DNA from: Sphaerimonospora cavernae
Lineage (GTDB): Bacteria; Actinomycetota; Actinomycetes; Streptosporangiales; Streptosporangiaceae
Length of the DNA stretch: 64,000 nt
NCBI RefSeq assembly: GCF_042435035.1
Contig: NZ_JBHMQT010000003.1
Span: 1-64,000, forward strand
Direction: 5' to 3'
The notes under the pieces are model-generated. The model was not told the DNA's origin. It saw only the letters and a program-made list of their open reading frames with translations, and did not search any database. The position numbers were made by a program, and so were the translations under genes. Shown one piece after another: positions 22,605-31,300 of the stretch (the stretch's first letter is position 1; each line of letters begins with the position of its first letter).

Positions 22605-24434
22605 TCAGTGGCCGCGGAATGCCTCCTCGATCCACCAGGCCGCGAGGCCGGGTGTGACCTTGGCGTGGACGAGAAGCGGCCGGTCACGCGGGCCCTTCAG
22701 CCATTCGGCGACCCCGGCGAGGTCCTCCTCCCGCCGTACGGAGACGGCCGCGCAGCCGAAGCCGCGGGCGATCTCGGCGAGGTCCACCGGCGGGAACGTG
22801 ACATTGTCGAGCGGGAAGCCGTCCGGGCCGAAGTGGTGCACCTCGGCGCCGTAGGCGTCGTCGTCGTAGACCACGATGACCATCGGCAGCCCGAGCCGTA
22901 CGACCGTTTCGAGCTCGGCGATGGCCATGAGCGCTCCCCCGTCGCCCAGCGCGGCGACGGTGAGCCGGTCGGGCCTGGCGACGGCGGCGCCGACGGCGGT
23001 GGCCAGGCCGAGGCCGATCGACTGGAACGCCTGGGTGAAGCAGAAGGAGCCCCCGTCCGGCACGGACAGGAACATCGACGGATATCCCATGAAGTTGCCG
23101 GAGTCGACGGCCACGACCCGATCCGCCGGGAGCAGGTCGTCGAGTCCGATCGTCAGCGTCCTGGGGTCGATCCGCCCGCCGCCGCCCGTGTCGGCGTACG
23201 GCACGTCGCGCCAGCGCACCTCACGGGCTATCCGATCGGCGATCTCGGGGGTCCGGTAGCCCGCCGCGTGCCCGGAAGGCACGTCCCCGGAAGGCGCGTC
23301 CAGGAGGTCGGCGACCGCCCGTGCCGTCGCCCGTACGTCACCGATCACGCCGAGGTCCACGGGACGGTTCACGCCGATGACGTCGGCGTCGATGTCGACC
23401 TGCACCACGGTGGCGTCCGGGCCGATCAGCTTGCCGTGCCGGGTGGTCCACATGGTGAGCGAGCAGCCCCAGGCGACGACCAGGTCGGCGTCGCCGACGA
23501 GCTCGGCCGTCAGCGGCGAGGCGAATCCGCCCATCACGTCCAGGTCCCACGGGCTGCCGTGGAAGTTCCCCTTGGCGACCGCGGAGGTCGCGTACAGCGC
23601 GCCCACCCGCTCGCCGAGGGCCTCCAGTTCCCGGCGGGCGCCCCGCGCCCCGCGACCGGCCACGAACACCGGCCGTCGCGCCACCCGCAGCAACCCGGCG
23701 AACTGCGCTATCGAGTCCGGGGCTACAGAGTCCGGGACGATCGAGTCCGGGGCCGCGGGCTCGGCGGCGCCGTCCGAAGCCCCGGGACCGTCCACGGCCT
23801 CCGGGTCGTGCTCGCTGGGGAACGTGAGCCCCCACGGAGCGGGGATCCGGCTCGCCGCGGCCCGCCGCACCCCGCCGCCACCGGCCCGCAGTTCCCGTAC
23901 GGCGCGCGCGGCCTCGTCCGGCAGCACCTCGTCCTGGACGTCCAGCGGCAGGCGGAGCAGCACGGTCCGGCGTCCCAGCAGCGCGGCGAGGAAGGCCATG
24001 ACGGTGTCGTCGACCACGGTCTCCGCCGAGGCCACCCTGGCGACGTGTACGCCGACCGCGGAGACGAGGGCGGCCTGGTCGATCCAGAAGTTGGAACGGG
24101 CCGAGGTGGCCTCGGGGGCGAGCGCGAGCAGCGGAGTGCGGCTCTTGGCCGCCTCCGTGACGCCGGTCAGCGCGTTGGTGATGCCGGGCCCCTGATGGAC
24201 GGTGAGGACGGCGACGGTTCCGCTCATCCGGGCGTAGGCGTCCGCCATGGTGGCCGCGCCGCCCTCGTGGCGCGCGGCGACATACCGCACGCCGTGCCGT
24301 ACCAGCGAATTGGTGACGTGGAAGTTCCCGCTGCCGACGACCCCGAAGGCCGTGCGCACGCCGAGTGAGGCGAGGACGGCCCCGACGGCCTGTGCGACGT
24401 TCATCGTCGGATGGCTCATCTGTCGACCGGTCAT
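22605..24434 (-). CDS. Thiamine-diphosphate-dependent enzyme (acetolactate-synthase-like)
   Basis: ATG 24434 overlaps the cyclase stop (ATGA). The 609-residue protein has the three-domain ThDP fold. The PYR domain (1-170) has FGVVGSGNFHVTNSL and the Glu in YVAARHEGGAATMADAYAR. A central domain follows. The PP domain has the metal-binding GDGGALMAIAELETVVRLGLPMVIVVYDDDAYGAE. A linker at about 228-243 holds three PDSxx pentapeptides from a 15-bp DNA repeat. It is not a close IlvB, as there is no ilvN beside it. The coupled cyclase suggests a two-step pathway acting on a diketone or 2-oxoacid, but the substrate is unknown. Confidence 0.75.
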   Translation of the reverse strand: MTGRQMSHPTMNVAQAVGAVLASLGVRTAFGVVGSGNFHVTNSLVRHGVRYVAARHEGGAATMADAYARMSGTVAVLTVHQGPGITNALTGVTEAAKSRTPLLALAPEATSARSNFWIDQAALVSAVGVHVARVASAETVVDDTVMAFLAALLGRRTVLLRLPLDVQDEVLPDEAARAVRELRAGGGGVRRAAASRIPAPWGLTFPSEHDPEAVDGPGASDGAAEPAAPDSIVPDSVAPDSIAQFAGLLRVARRPVFVAGRGARGARRELEALGERVGALYATSAVAKGNFHGSPWDLDVMGGFASPLTAELVGDADLVVAWGCSLTMWTTRHGKLIGPDATVVQVDIDADVIGVNRPVDLGVIGDVRATARAVADLLDAPSGDVPSGHAAGYRTPEIADRIAREVRWRDVPYADTGGGGRIDPRTLTIGLDDLLPADRVVAVDSGNFMGYPSMFLSVPDGGSFCFTQAFQSIGLGLATAVGAAVARPDRLTVAALGDGGALMAIAELETVVRLGLPMVIVVYDDDAYGAEVHHFGPDGFPLDNVTFPPVDLAEIARGFGCAAVSVRREEDLAGVAEWLKGPRDRPLLVHAKVTPGLAAWWIEEAFRGH

Positions 24435-25204
24435 CTTTCCAGCAGGGCCAGGACGCGCAGCGGGCTGCCGGAGCCGCCCACGATCGGCAGCGGGCCGGCG
24501 ATCACCACGGCGCCGGTCGGCGGCAGCCTGTCGAGGTTGCGCAGCTGGGTCAGGCCGTACTTGCCGGCGCCGAGCAGGAACGAGTGACAGGGGAAAGCCG
24601 GGTCGAAGGAGTGCGCGGCGCCCGCGTCCGTGCCCACGGTCTCGACGCCGAGGCCGATGATCGGCGTCTGCTCAGCCAGGAAGCGGGCGCATTCAGCGGA
24701 GATGCCGGGGGTGTGCGGCCCGGTCTCGTCGGCGTTGTGGAACCGGCCCGCGTCGTCGGCTCGGGCGTCCCAGCCCGTGCGGTAGAGGAGCCAGCCGCCC
24801 TCCGGGAGGGGGCCGTGCTCCTTCTCCCACGCCCTGACGTGGTCGATCTCGAGGAGGAAGTCGGGGTCCGCGGCCGCCTCGGCGCTGAAGTCCAGCACCG
24901 CCGCGGACGCGATCAGCTTGGTGACGGGCACCCGCGAGACGTCCTCACCGTCCCGGGCGGTGACCCAGTGGTTGGGCGCGTCGAAGTGGGTTCCGGTGTG
25001 CTCACCGGTGGTGAAGTTGTTCCAGTACCAGGCCGGGCCGCGGTCGTCGTACCGGCTGATCTCCTGCAGGCTGAAGGTCGCCGTCTGGCCGAAGGGCTCC
25101 GGCAGCGACAGGATCGGCGTCTTCTCGGTCAACGGCGCGGTCAGGTCGAGCACCTCGATCCCGCCGTTCCGGATTCCCTCCATCAGATCCCGCAATACCG
25201 ACAT
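24431..25204 (-). CDS. Cyclase-family metal-dependent hydrolase
   Basis: ATG 25204 with GGGAGG five bases upstream gives 257 residues. The metal-binding motif HTGTHFDAPNHW (near 68-79) is the HxGTHxDxPxH signature shared by kynurenine formamidase and other cyclase-fold amidohydrolases. GLGVETVGTD and HSFLLGAGKYGLTQLRNLDRLP are the conserved later parts. It lies first in a two-gene operon with the ThDP enzyme, the start and stop overlapping by 4 bp. No tryptophan-degradation genes are adjacent, so kynurenine formamidase activity is not supported. Confidence 0.75.
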   Translation of the reverse strand: MSVLRDLMEGIRNGGIEVLDLTAPLTEKTPILSLPEPFGQTATFSLQEISRYDDRGPAWYWNNFTTGEHTGTHFDAPNHWVTARDGEDVSRVPVTKLIASAAVLDFSAEAAADPDFLLEIDHVRAWEKEHGPLPEGGWLLYRTGWDARADDAGRFHNADETGPHTPGISAECARFLAEQTPIIGLGVETVGTDAGAAHSFDPAFPCHSFLLGAGKYGLTQLRNLDRLPPTGAVVIAGPLPIVGGSGSPLRVLALLER

Positions 25205-25305
25205 CACGCCTCCCTTGTGTCACACGCGGGCAAATCCTCCTACACTCTCGCCCCTCGCGCCAGCCACAGGTCCCGGCTGTCGGATGCCGGCGGGCACCCC
25301 GGCGG

Positions 25306-25557
25306 CTACCACCGGAAGTAGACGAACAGGCGGCCGTGGTTCTTGGCGTCCTTGTCCACGCGATGGTAGAGCGCCTTGATCTCCTTCTGCTCCAGGAAGC
25401 GCAGCACCTTCTTCTTGAGCTGCCCCGATCCCTTTCCGGGGATGATCTCCACCTGGGTGGCCTTCTTCCGGACCGCCTCCTCCATGACGCCGCGCAGCGC
25501 CCGGTCGATCTCGCTGCCCCTGTTGTAGATGTCGTGGAGATCAAGCTTGAGCTTCAC
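25306..25557 (-). CDS. Stand-alone Smr domain protein
   Basis: The 83 residues are essentially one Smr domain: LKLDLHDIYNRGSEIDRALRG, then VEIIPGKGSGQLKKKVLRFL with the conserved GKGSG loop, and FVYFRW at the end. Smr domains nick or bind branched nucleic acids and some cleave RNA on collided ribosomes. Here LDLH replaces the usual LDLHG, typical of short actinobacterial members. It is monocistronic, with weak context. Confidence 0.75.
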   Translation of the reverse strand: MKLKLDLHDIYNRGSEIDRALRGVMEEAVRKKATQVEIIPGKGSGQLKKKVLRFLEQKEIKALYHRVDKDAKNHGRLFVYFRW

Positions 25558-25608
25558 GCGAACAGTCTAGGAGAAAAGCCCGCGATCGGTCAGCCCTCGA
25601 ACGATCGG

Positions 25609-26037
25609 TCAGCCGTGCAGATAGCCGACCAGAGCGTCCTTCTCCGTCTCCAGCTCCTCGATGGCGCTCTTGACGACGTCGCCGATGCTGACGATGCCCG
25701 CCAGCCGCCCGTCCCGCACCACGGGGACGTGCCGCACGCGGTGGTCGGTCATGGTACGGCGCAGCTCCTCGACATTGGCGTCGGGCGTGCAGCTCCTGAC
25801 GTCGGAGGTCATGATCGTTGAGACCGGCTGGCCGAGCACGGCGGCACCCAGCTCGTGCAGGCGCCGTACGACGTCCCGTTCCGACACGATGCCCGCGATC
25901 GTCTCTCCGTCCTCCGACACCACCACCGCACCGATGTTGAACTCGGCCAGCCTGGCCAGGAGCTCGGTCACCGTGGCCTGCGGAGGGACCGTCACCACGC
26001 CTGTCCCCTTACCCTTCAAGATCGTTCCAATGCGCAT
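25609..26037 (-). CDS. Tandem CBS-domain protein
   Basis: ATG 26037 with GGAAAGGCGG upstream gives 142 residues; an ATG-like extension to 26091 is less likely. Two CBS motifs are clear: VTVPPQATVTELLARLAEFNIGAVVVSEDGETIAGIVSERDVVRRL, and VRSCTPDANVEELRRTMTDHRVRHVPVVRDGRLAGIVSIGDVVK. Such free-standing pairs bind adenosyl nucleotides and act as energy or redox-linked sensors. No partner domain is fused. The effector is unknown. Confidence 0.85.
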   Translation of the reverse strand: MRIGTILKGKGTGVVTVPPQATVTELLARLAEFNIGAVVVSEDGETIAGIVSERDVVRRLHELGAAVLGQPVSTIMTSDVRSCTPDANVEELRRTMTDHRVRHVPVVRDGRLAGIVSIGDVVKSAIEELETEKDALVGYLHG

Positions 26038-26232
26038 GCGCGCCGCCTTTCCGGCCCGGGGGCCCGCCTTCCTCCCGCTCCGGCCTGCCAACCGGCCGAC
26101 CGGAGCCGTACAGGTCGTGTTTTCCCAGGCAACAGCGGCGACAACATCGCGTCAAGCGTCCTGACTCCACGCCCGGGTAAATCTCCTGTTCCCCTACAGA
26201 ACTGCCCACCCCGGCGCGATCATCACGATCTT

Positions 26233-26712
26233 ATGCTTGAGGTCATGGAAGACCCCCGTTGGCTCAGTGCGCAGGAGCAGCGCGCCTGGCGGGCGCACCT
26301 CGCCGCGCACCGGCTGCTGTTCCATCAGCTCGACCGCGAGTTGCAGGAGGCAGGTCTGTCGCTCAACGACTACGAGATCCTGGTGAACCTGTCGGAGAGC
26401 CCCGACCACCGCATGCGGATGAGCGAGCTCGCCGACGCCACCATCCAGTCCCGCAGCAGGCTCTCGCACCAGATCTCCCGGATGGAGGCCGCCGGGCTGG
26501 TGGTCCGGGCGAGCTGCGACGACGACCGGCGTGGCACGTTCGCCGTGCTCACCGATCTGGGCTGGGAGACCATTCAGTGTGCCGCCCCCGGTCACGTGGC
26601 GGGAGTCCGCCGGCACCTGATCGATCTGCTGACCCCCGAGCAGGTCACCGCGATCGAGGAGATATTCGGCCCCATCGCCGACCGCCTTCAGTCGATCCGG
26701 ACGGCCCGCTGA
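26233..26712 (+). CDS. MarR-family transcriptional regulator
   Basis: ATG 26233 or ATG 26245 may be used (159 or 155 residues); GAGG lies only 2 bases before the second. The core winged helix is DYEILVNLSESPDHRMRMSELADATIQSRSRLSHQISRMEAAGLV followed by the wing SCDDDRRGTFAVLTDLG. The MarR family senses small phenolic or lipid-like ligands. Its stop overlaps the ATG of the lprG-like gene (TGATG), so it is the first gene of a three-gene operon and probably regulates it. Confidence 0.85.
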   Translation: MLEVMEDPRWLSAQEQRAWRAHLAAHRLLFHQLDRELQEAGLSLNDYEILVNLSESPDHRMRMSELADATIQSRSRLSHQISRMEAAGLVVRASCDDDRRGTFAVLTDLGWETIQCAAPGHVAGVRRHLIDLLTPEQVTAIEEIFGPIADRLQSIRTAR

Positions 26713-27383
26713 TGAAGGTCGCTACGATCCGCGTTGTGACAAGAATCCTCGGGCTGGTCGTGGCCGCCCTGCTGCTGGTGACCGCCTGCGCGTCGAACGG
26801 CACGGTCGCGCTTCCCGACGGGCCAGGCCTGCTGGAGAAGTCGGCCGAGGCGATGCAAGCGGTCCGGACCGTCGCCTTCGTCATCGAGACCAGGGACCGG
26901 CCCGCCGTACCGGTCAGGCACGCCGAGGGCACCCTGACCAAGGAGGGCGATGCCAGGGGAACGCTCCAGGTCGAGCTCGTCGGCCTGCAGGAGTTCGAGT
27001 TCGTGATCACGGGCGACACCGTGCGTTTCAAGGGCCCGACGGGCGGCTTCCAGACCATGACCAGGCAGCAGCTCGCCGCGATCTACGACCCCTCCGTCGT
27101 GCTGACCGGCGTGCCGGAGCTGCTGTCCTCGGCGAACGAAGCGCGCACCGAAGCCGCCGAGAAGGTCGGCGGCGTCGACGCCTACCGGATCGCGGCCACC
27201 CTGCCGCAGCAGTCCCTCGCCAAGCTGGTCCCCGGCATCGCCCAGGCCGTGGACGGGACCCTGTGGATCGACAGGGCCACCGACCGGCTACTCAAGATCG
27301 AACTTCCGCTCAGCGGCGGCGGAGTGACCGTGACCCTGGACGACTACGACGCCCCCGTGACGATCACACCGCCCGCGTCATGA
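26712..27383 (+). CDS. LprG-like lipoprotein (LppX/LprAFG family)
   Basis: The 223-residue precursor has a lipoprotein signal with lipobox VTAC. LLEKSAEAMQAVRTVAFVIETRD, then a long beta-rich region with AEGTLTKEGDARGTL and VTGDTVRF, matches the half-barrel LprG fold that holds lipids in a cavity. In mycobacteria LprG works with the P55 (Rv1410c-type) transporter to move triacylglycerides and lipoglycans to the outside. The next gene here, overlapping by 4 bp, is a P55-like MFS protein, so the pair looks conserved in function. Confidence 0.8.
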   Translation: MKVATIRVVTRILGLVVAALLLVTACASNGTVALPDGPGLLEKSAEAMQAVRTVAFVIETRDRPAVPVRHAEGTLTKEGDARGTLQVELVGLQEFEFVITGDTVRFKGPTGGFQTMTRQQLAAIYDPSVVLTGVPELLSSANEARTEAAEKVGGVDAYRIAATLPQQSLAKLVPGIAQAVDGTLWIDRATDRLLKIELPLSGGGVTVTLDDYDAPVTITPPAS

Positions 27384-28900
27384 CCTCCCTCGTCCGCGGC
27401 CGCCGTCTCGCCCTCGGCGTGGGCGGCGCGGCCGTGCTGCTCGCCGCGCTCGACGCCTACGTCGTCGTCACCGTCTTCGCGGACATCGCCCAGCAGGTCG
27501 GCGTCCCGCTGAACCGTCTGGAACGGGCGACGCCCATCGTGACCGGCTTCCTGCTGGGTTACGTCGCGGCGATGCCGCTGCTCGGCCGGCTGTCCGACCG
27601 GTACGGCAGGCGCCCGCTGATCCATGCCTGCCTGGCCGGGTTCGCGGCCGGCTCGCTGGTCTGCGCGCTCGCCCAGGACATCCCCACGCTGACGGCCGGC
27701 CGTACGCTGCAGGGCCTGGCGGGCGGCGCGCTGCTGCCGATCACGATGGCCCTCATCGGCGACCTGTGGGACGAGCGCGCCCGGCCGGTCGCCCTGGGGG
27801 CGGTGGGCGCGGCTCAGGAACTCGGCAGCGTGCTGGGCCCCCTCTACGGTGCCGGGATCGCCGCCTTCGTCGGCTGGCGGGGCATCTTCTGGGTCAACAT
27901 CCCGCTGGCCCTGCTCGCCGCCGTCGCCGTGCAGCGCGGCGTGCCGCGGGAGCCGTACGGCAGGGCGGGAGGCGGGGTCGACGCCGTCGGCGGCGCGCTG
28001 CTGGCGCTGGCACTGGGCCTGCTGGTGGCCGGGCTCTACAATCCCTCGCCCGGCGAGGCGGTCCTGCCGCCGTGGGGTCTGCCGTGCCTGGCGGCCGGGG
28101 TGGTCGCGGCCGCGGCGTTCGTCGGCTGGGAGATCCGCTCGCCGGTGCGGCTGCTGGATCTGACCGGCGCGTCGGGGGGGCCGCTGCTCGCCACACTGGC
28201 GGTGAGCCTGCTGTCCGGGGCCGCCCTGCTGGTGACGCTGGTGGACGTCCAGCTCGCCGCGCAGACACTGCTCGGCGAGGACGCGGTCGGCGGGGCGCTG
28301 GTGCTGACCCGTTTCCTCGCGGCGCTGGCCGTCGCGGCGTTCCTTGGCGGGATGCTGACCCGCCGGTTCGGGGAGCGCCGGGTGGCCGTCGCGGGCATGG
28401 CGGTCGCCGCCGCCGGTTACCTCATGATGTCGCGGTGGGACCCCACCGCGGCGGGCGTGTGGCTGGACGTCGATCTGGCCGTCGCCGGGCTCGGGCTGGG
28501 CATGGTCGTCGCCCCGGTCTCCTCGGCCGTGCTGCGTGCCGTCCCTGCCGTTCGGCACGGCGTGGCCTCGGCCGCGGTCGTGGTGGCCCGCATGATGGGG
28601 ATGCTGTTCGGCGTGGCGGCGCTGTCGGCGTGGGGGTTCCACCGGTTCCAGTCGCTGACGGCACACCTGGACACGCCCCTGCCGATCGGCGGCGCCGGCG
28701 CCGACTACCTGGCCGAGCTGGCGGAGTACGAGGCCGAGGTGAAGGCCGCGCTGCACGTGGAGTACACGGAGATCTTTCTGATCACCGCGGGACTGTGCCT
28801 GCTGGGCACGGTGGCGGCCCTGGCCCTGCCCGGCGGGACGCGAGCGGCTCAGGACCACCAAGGTAGGTCAGGATCGCGGGCAGGTCAGGATCGCAGGTAG
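27380..28900 (+). CDS. MFS transporter, P55/DHA2-like
   Basis: ATG 27380 overlaps the lprG-like stop. The roughly 506-residue protein has MFS motif A (GRLSDRYGRRPLIHACL), an ALDAYVVVTVFADI first helix with the Asp typical of P55-type exporters, and about 14 hydrophobic segments. Near the C-terminus lies a large external loop (FHRFQSLTAHLDTPLPIGGAGADYLAELAEYEAEV) also seen in P55. The lipoprotein partner is encoded just upstream. Lipid export with LprG is the best guess; drug efflux is the alternative. Confidence 0.8.
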   Translation: MTSLVRGRRLALGVGGAAVLLAALDAYVVVTVFADIAQQVGVPLNRLERATPIVTGFLLGYVAAMPLLGRLSDRYGRRPLIHACLAGFAAGSLVCALAQDIPTLTAGRTLQGLAGGALLPITMALIGDLWDERARPVALGAVGAAQELGSVLGPLYGAGIAAFVGWRGIFWVNIPLALLAAVAVQRGVPREPYGRAGGGVDAVGGALLALALGLLVAGLYNPSPGEAVLPPWGLPCLAAGVVAAAAFVGWEIRSPVRLLDLTGASGGPLLATLAVSLLSGAALLVTLVDVQLAAQTLLGEDAVGGALVLTRFLAALAVAAFLGGMLTRRFGERRVAVAGMAVAAAGYLMMSRWDPTAAGVWLDVDLAVAGLGLGMVVAPVSSAVLRAVPAVRHGVASAAVVVARMMGMLFGVAALSAWGFHRFQSLTAHLDTPLPIGGAGADYLAELAEYEAEVKAALHVEYTEIFLITAGLCLLGTVAALALPGGTRAAQDHQGRSGSRAGQDRR

Positions 28901-28965
28901 GCCGGCACCGCGATCCCCGGCGAACGGAGGAGCGGGCAGGAATCAGCGGTGCGGCGTTCACCCGT

Positions 28966-30393
28966 TTACTTCTTCTGCCGCTTCTCCCGGATCTTCATCG
29001 TGATCTCGATCGGGGAGCCGGCGAAGCCGAACTCCTCGCGGATGCGGCGTTCGATGAACCGGCGGTAGGTCTCCTCCAGGAACGCCGACGTGAACAGCAC
29101 GAACCTCGGCGGCTCGGTCGTCGCCTGCGTGGCGAACAGGATCTTGGGCTGCCTGCCCCCGCGCACCGGCGGCGGCGTGGCCTGCACCAGCTCGGTGACG
29201 AACTGGTTGAGCCGGGCCGTCGGCACCCGCGTCCCCCACGATTCCAGGGCTCGCTCGATCGCCGGGGCGAGCTTGTCGACGTGACGGCCGGTCTTGGCGG
29301 AGATGTTGACCCGCAGCGCCCAGGGCGTGCGGACGAGCTGGCGGTCGATCTCCTTCTCCAGGTAGTACCGCCGGTCCTCGTCGACCAGGTCCCACTTGTT
29401 GAACGCGACGACCATGGCGCGACCGGACTCGATGACCAGGCCGATGATCCGCAGGTCCTGCTCGGTCAGCACCTGGGAGGCGTCGATCAGCACGACGGCC
29501 ACCTCCGACCGCTCCAGCGCGGCCCGGGTCCGCATCGCCGCGTAGAAGTCGGCCCCCTTCAGTTCCCGGTCACGGCGGCGGATGCCCGCGGTGTCCACGA
29601 ACCGGTAGGTCGTGCCACGCAGCTCGACCAGTTCGTCCACCGGGTCGCGGGTGGTGCCCGCCACGGGGTCGACCAGCACCCGCTCCTCGCCCGCCAGCCG
29701 GTTCAGCAGCGACGACTTGCCCACGTTGGGCTTGCCCAGCAGAGCGACCCGGCGTGGGCCGCGCCGCTCGCCGAACGTCTGCTCCGGCGCCTCGGGCAGC
29801 GCGTCGAGCACGACGTCGAGCAGGTCGCCGCTGGCCCTGCCGTGCAGCGCGGAGACCGGGTACGGCTCACCCAGGCCCAGCGACCACAGCCCCGACGCCT
29901 CGATCTCCAGCTGCTGGTTGTCGACCTTGTTGGCGGCCAGCACGACGGGCTTGCCCGACCGGCGCAGCACGGCCCCGACCGTCTCGTCGGAGTCGGTCAC
30001 GCCGACACTCGCGTCCACCACGAACAGGATCACATCCGCCAGCTCGGCCGCGACCTGGGCCTGCTCGGCGATCCGCAGCGCCATGCCGGTGGCGTCCGGG
30101 TCCCAGCCACCGGTGTCGACCAGTGTGAACCGGCGGCCGCGCCAGGTCGCCTCGTACGTCACCCGGTCCCGGGTCACACCGGGCACGTCCTCCACGACCG
30201 CCTCGCGCCGGCCGATGATGCGGTTGACCAGCGTCGACTTGCCCACGTTGGGGCGGCCGACCACGGCCACGACCGGCAGGGGGCCCGCGTCGGGCTCACC
30301 TGAGCCCTCGTCCGCGGAAGCGGCGAGTTCGGCCTCGGTCCAGCCGCCCTCGTCGTATTCGTACTCCCCCGTAACGTCCATTTCCTGCCTCAT
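28966..30393 (-). CDS. der: Ribosome-assembly GTPase Der (EngA)
   Basis: The start at 30393 has GGGGAGGA 9 bases upstream; ATG 30381 (MDVTGEYEYDE) is the alternative. Two GTPase domains are present: VVGRPNVGKSTLVNRI, DTGGWDPDA and NKVD; then LLGKPNVGKSSLLNRL, DTAGIRRR and NKWD. A KH-like C-terminal domain follows (PRFVLFTSAFLEETYRRFIERRIREEFG). Der acts in late 50S ribosome assembly. It is the last gene of the minus-strand block, 62 bp after cmk. Confidence 0.95.
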   Translation of the reverse strand: MRQEMDVTGEYEYDEGGWTEAELAASADEGSGEPDAGPLPVVAVVGRPNVGKSTLVNRIIGRREAVVEDVPGVTRDRVTYEATWRGRRFTLVDTGGWDPDATGMALRIAEQAQVAAELADVILFVVDASVGVTDSDETVGAVLRRSGKPVVLAANKVDNQQLEIEASGLWSLGLGEPYPVSALHGRASGDLLDVVLDALPEAPEQTFGERRGPRRVALLGKPNVGKSSLLNRLAGEERVLVDPVAGTTRDPVDELVELRGTTYRFVDTAGIRRRDRELKGADFYAAMRTRAALERSEVAVVLIDASQVLTEQDLRIIGLVIESGRAMVVAFNKWDLVDEDRRYYLEKEIDRQLVRTPWALRVNISAKTGRHVDKLAPAIERALESWGTRVPTARLNQFVTELVQATPPPVRGGRQPKILFATQATTEPPRFVLFTSAFLEETYRRFIERRIREEFGFAGSPIEITMKIREKRQKK

Positions 30394-30455
30394 CGGCTGA
30401 TTCCTCCCCGATCCCGCCAGGATCAGGCTCAATATGCCCCCTGCACTGGCGGGGC

Positions 30456-31115
30456 TCAGATGGTCCGCTCCTTGACGAGCCGGAGAACTTCGGCGATCAC
30501 CTCGTCGAGGTCGAGCGGAGTGGTGTCCAGTTCCACCGCGTCGGCCGCCATCGCCAGGGGGTCGGTCTTGCGCGTGGAGTCGAGCGCGTCCCGCCGGGCC
30601 ATCTCGGCCCGTTGCTCCCGGGTGGAGGTCCCGGTCAGCTCCGCCGTACGGCGAAGCGCGCGGGCGTCGGCGCTCGCGGTGAGATAGATCTTGAGCGGCG
30701 CGTCCGGCGCCACGACCGTGCCGATGTCGCGTCCCTCGACCACGATGTCGCCGGGCCCGATGATCTGCCGCTGGAGATCCACCAGACGCCTGCGCACGTC
30801 GGGCACCGCGCTCACGGCGGAGACGGCCCGGGTGACCTCCTGGGTGCGGATCGGCCCGCTGACGTCGGTCCCGTCCACGCTGATGCCCGGGGCGTCCGGG
30901 TCAGTGCTGATCTCCAGCCGGGGTTCGCGGCAGCGGGCGGTGACGGCGTCCTGATCCGAGGGGTCGACCCCCCGGTCGAGCATCCACCAGGTGACCGCAC
31001 GATACATGGCCCCCGTGTCCAGGTACCGCAGCCCGAGAGCCCGGGCGACTCCACGCGACGCGCTCGACTTCCCCGACCCGGAAGGCCCGTCCATCGCGAC
31101 GACCAGACCCGACAC
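30456..31115 (-). CDS. cmk: Cytidylate kinase
   Basis: GTG 31115 after GAGGAGCGAGC gives 219 residues, the usual length; the frame extends upstream to 31259 through repeat-rich DNA but has no other good start. The P-loop is VVAMDGPSGSGKSSASRGVA. LRYLDTGAMYRAVTWW and the lid region VVEGRDIGTVVAPDAPLKIYLTASADARALRR follow. It phosphorylates CMP and dCMP to feed CTP and DNA synthesis. It sits between tyrA and der, the order commonly seen in actinobacteria. Confidence 0.95.
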   Translation of the reverse strand: MSGLVVAMDGPSGSGKSSASRGVARALGLRYLDTGAMYRAVTWWMLDRGVDPSDQDAVTARCREPRLEISTDPDAPGISVDGTDVSGPIRTQEVTRAVSAVSAVPDVRRRLVDLQRQIIGPGDIVVEGRDIGTVVAPDAPLKIYLTASADARALRRTAELTGTSTREQRAEMARRDALDSTRKTDPLAMAADAVELDTTPLDLDEVIAEVLRLVKERTI

Positions 31116-31154
31116 GCTCGCTCCTCTTCTCCAGCCCTGCCCGGCGATCCGGCC

Positions 31155-31193
31155 CGACATCCCGACCCGACATCCCGACCCGACATCCCGGCC
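31155..31193. repeat. Three tandem 13-bp repeats upstream of cmk
   Basis: Units of cgacatcccgacc start at 31155, 31168 and 31181 (one mismatch in the last), between the tyrA stop and the cmk start. They lie 40-80 bp before the cmk GTG. They are too few and unspaced for a CRISPR. Confidence 0.8.
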
Positions 31194-31300
31194 CGGCGAT
31201 CCCCACCCTGCCTTTACCCGACCCCCGAGCGTACCGGGACTCCCGGCGATCCCGCGCATCAGCGCCGTGCCCGCGCAGCCGGTTCGGCCGTCGGCGGCCG

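Noticed and set aside
22401..24368. 655-codon plus-strand frame opposite the ThDP enzyme
   Set aside because: No start signal or family motif; it is the complement of a gene with strong third-position GC bias.
31155..31193. Tandem 13-bp repeats considered as a CRISPR
   Set aside because: Units are contiguous with no spacers and only three copies; no cas genes are present in the window.
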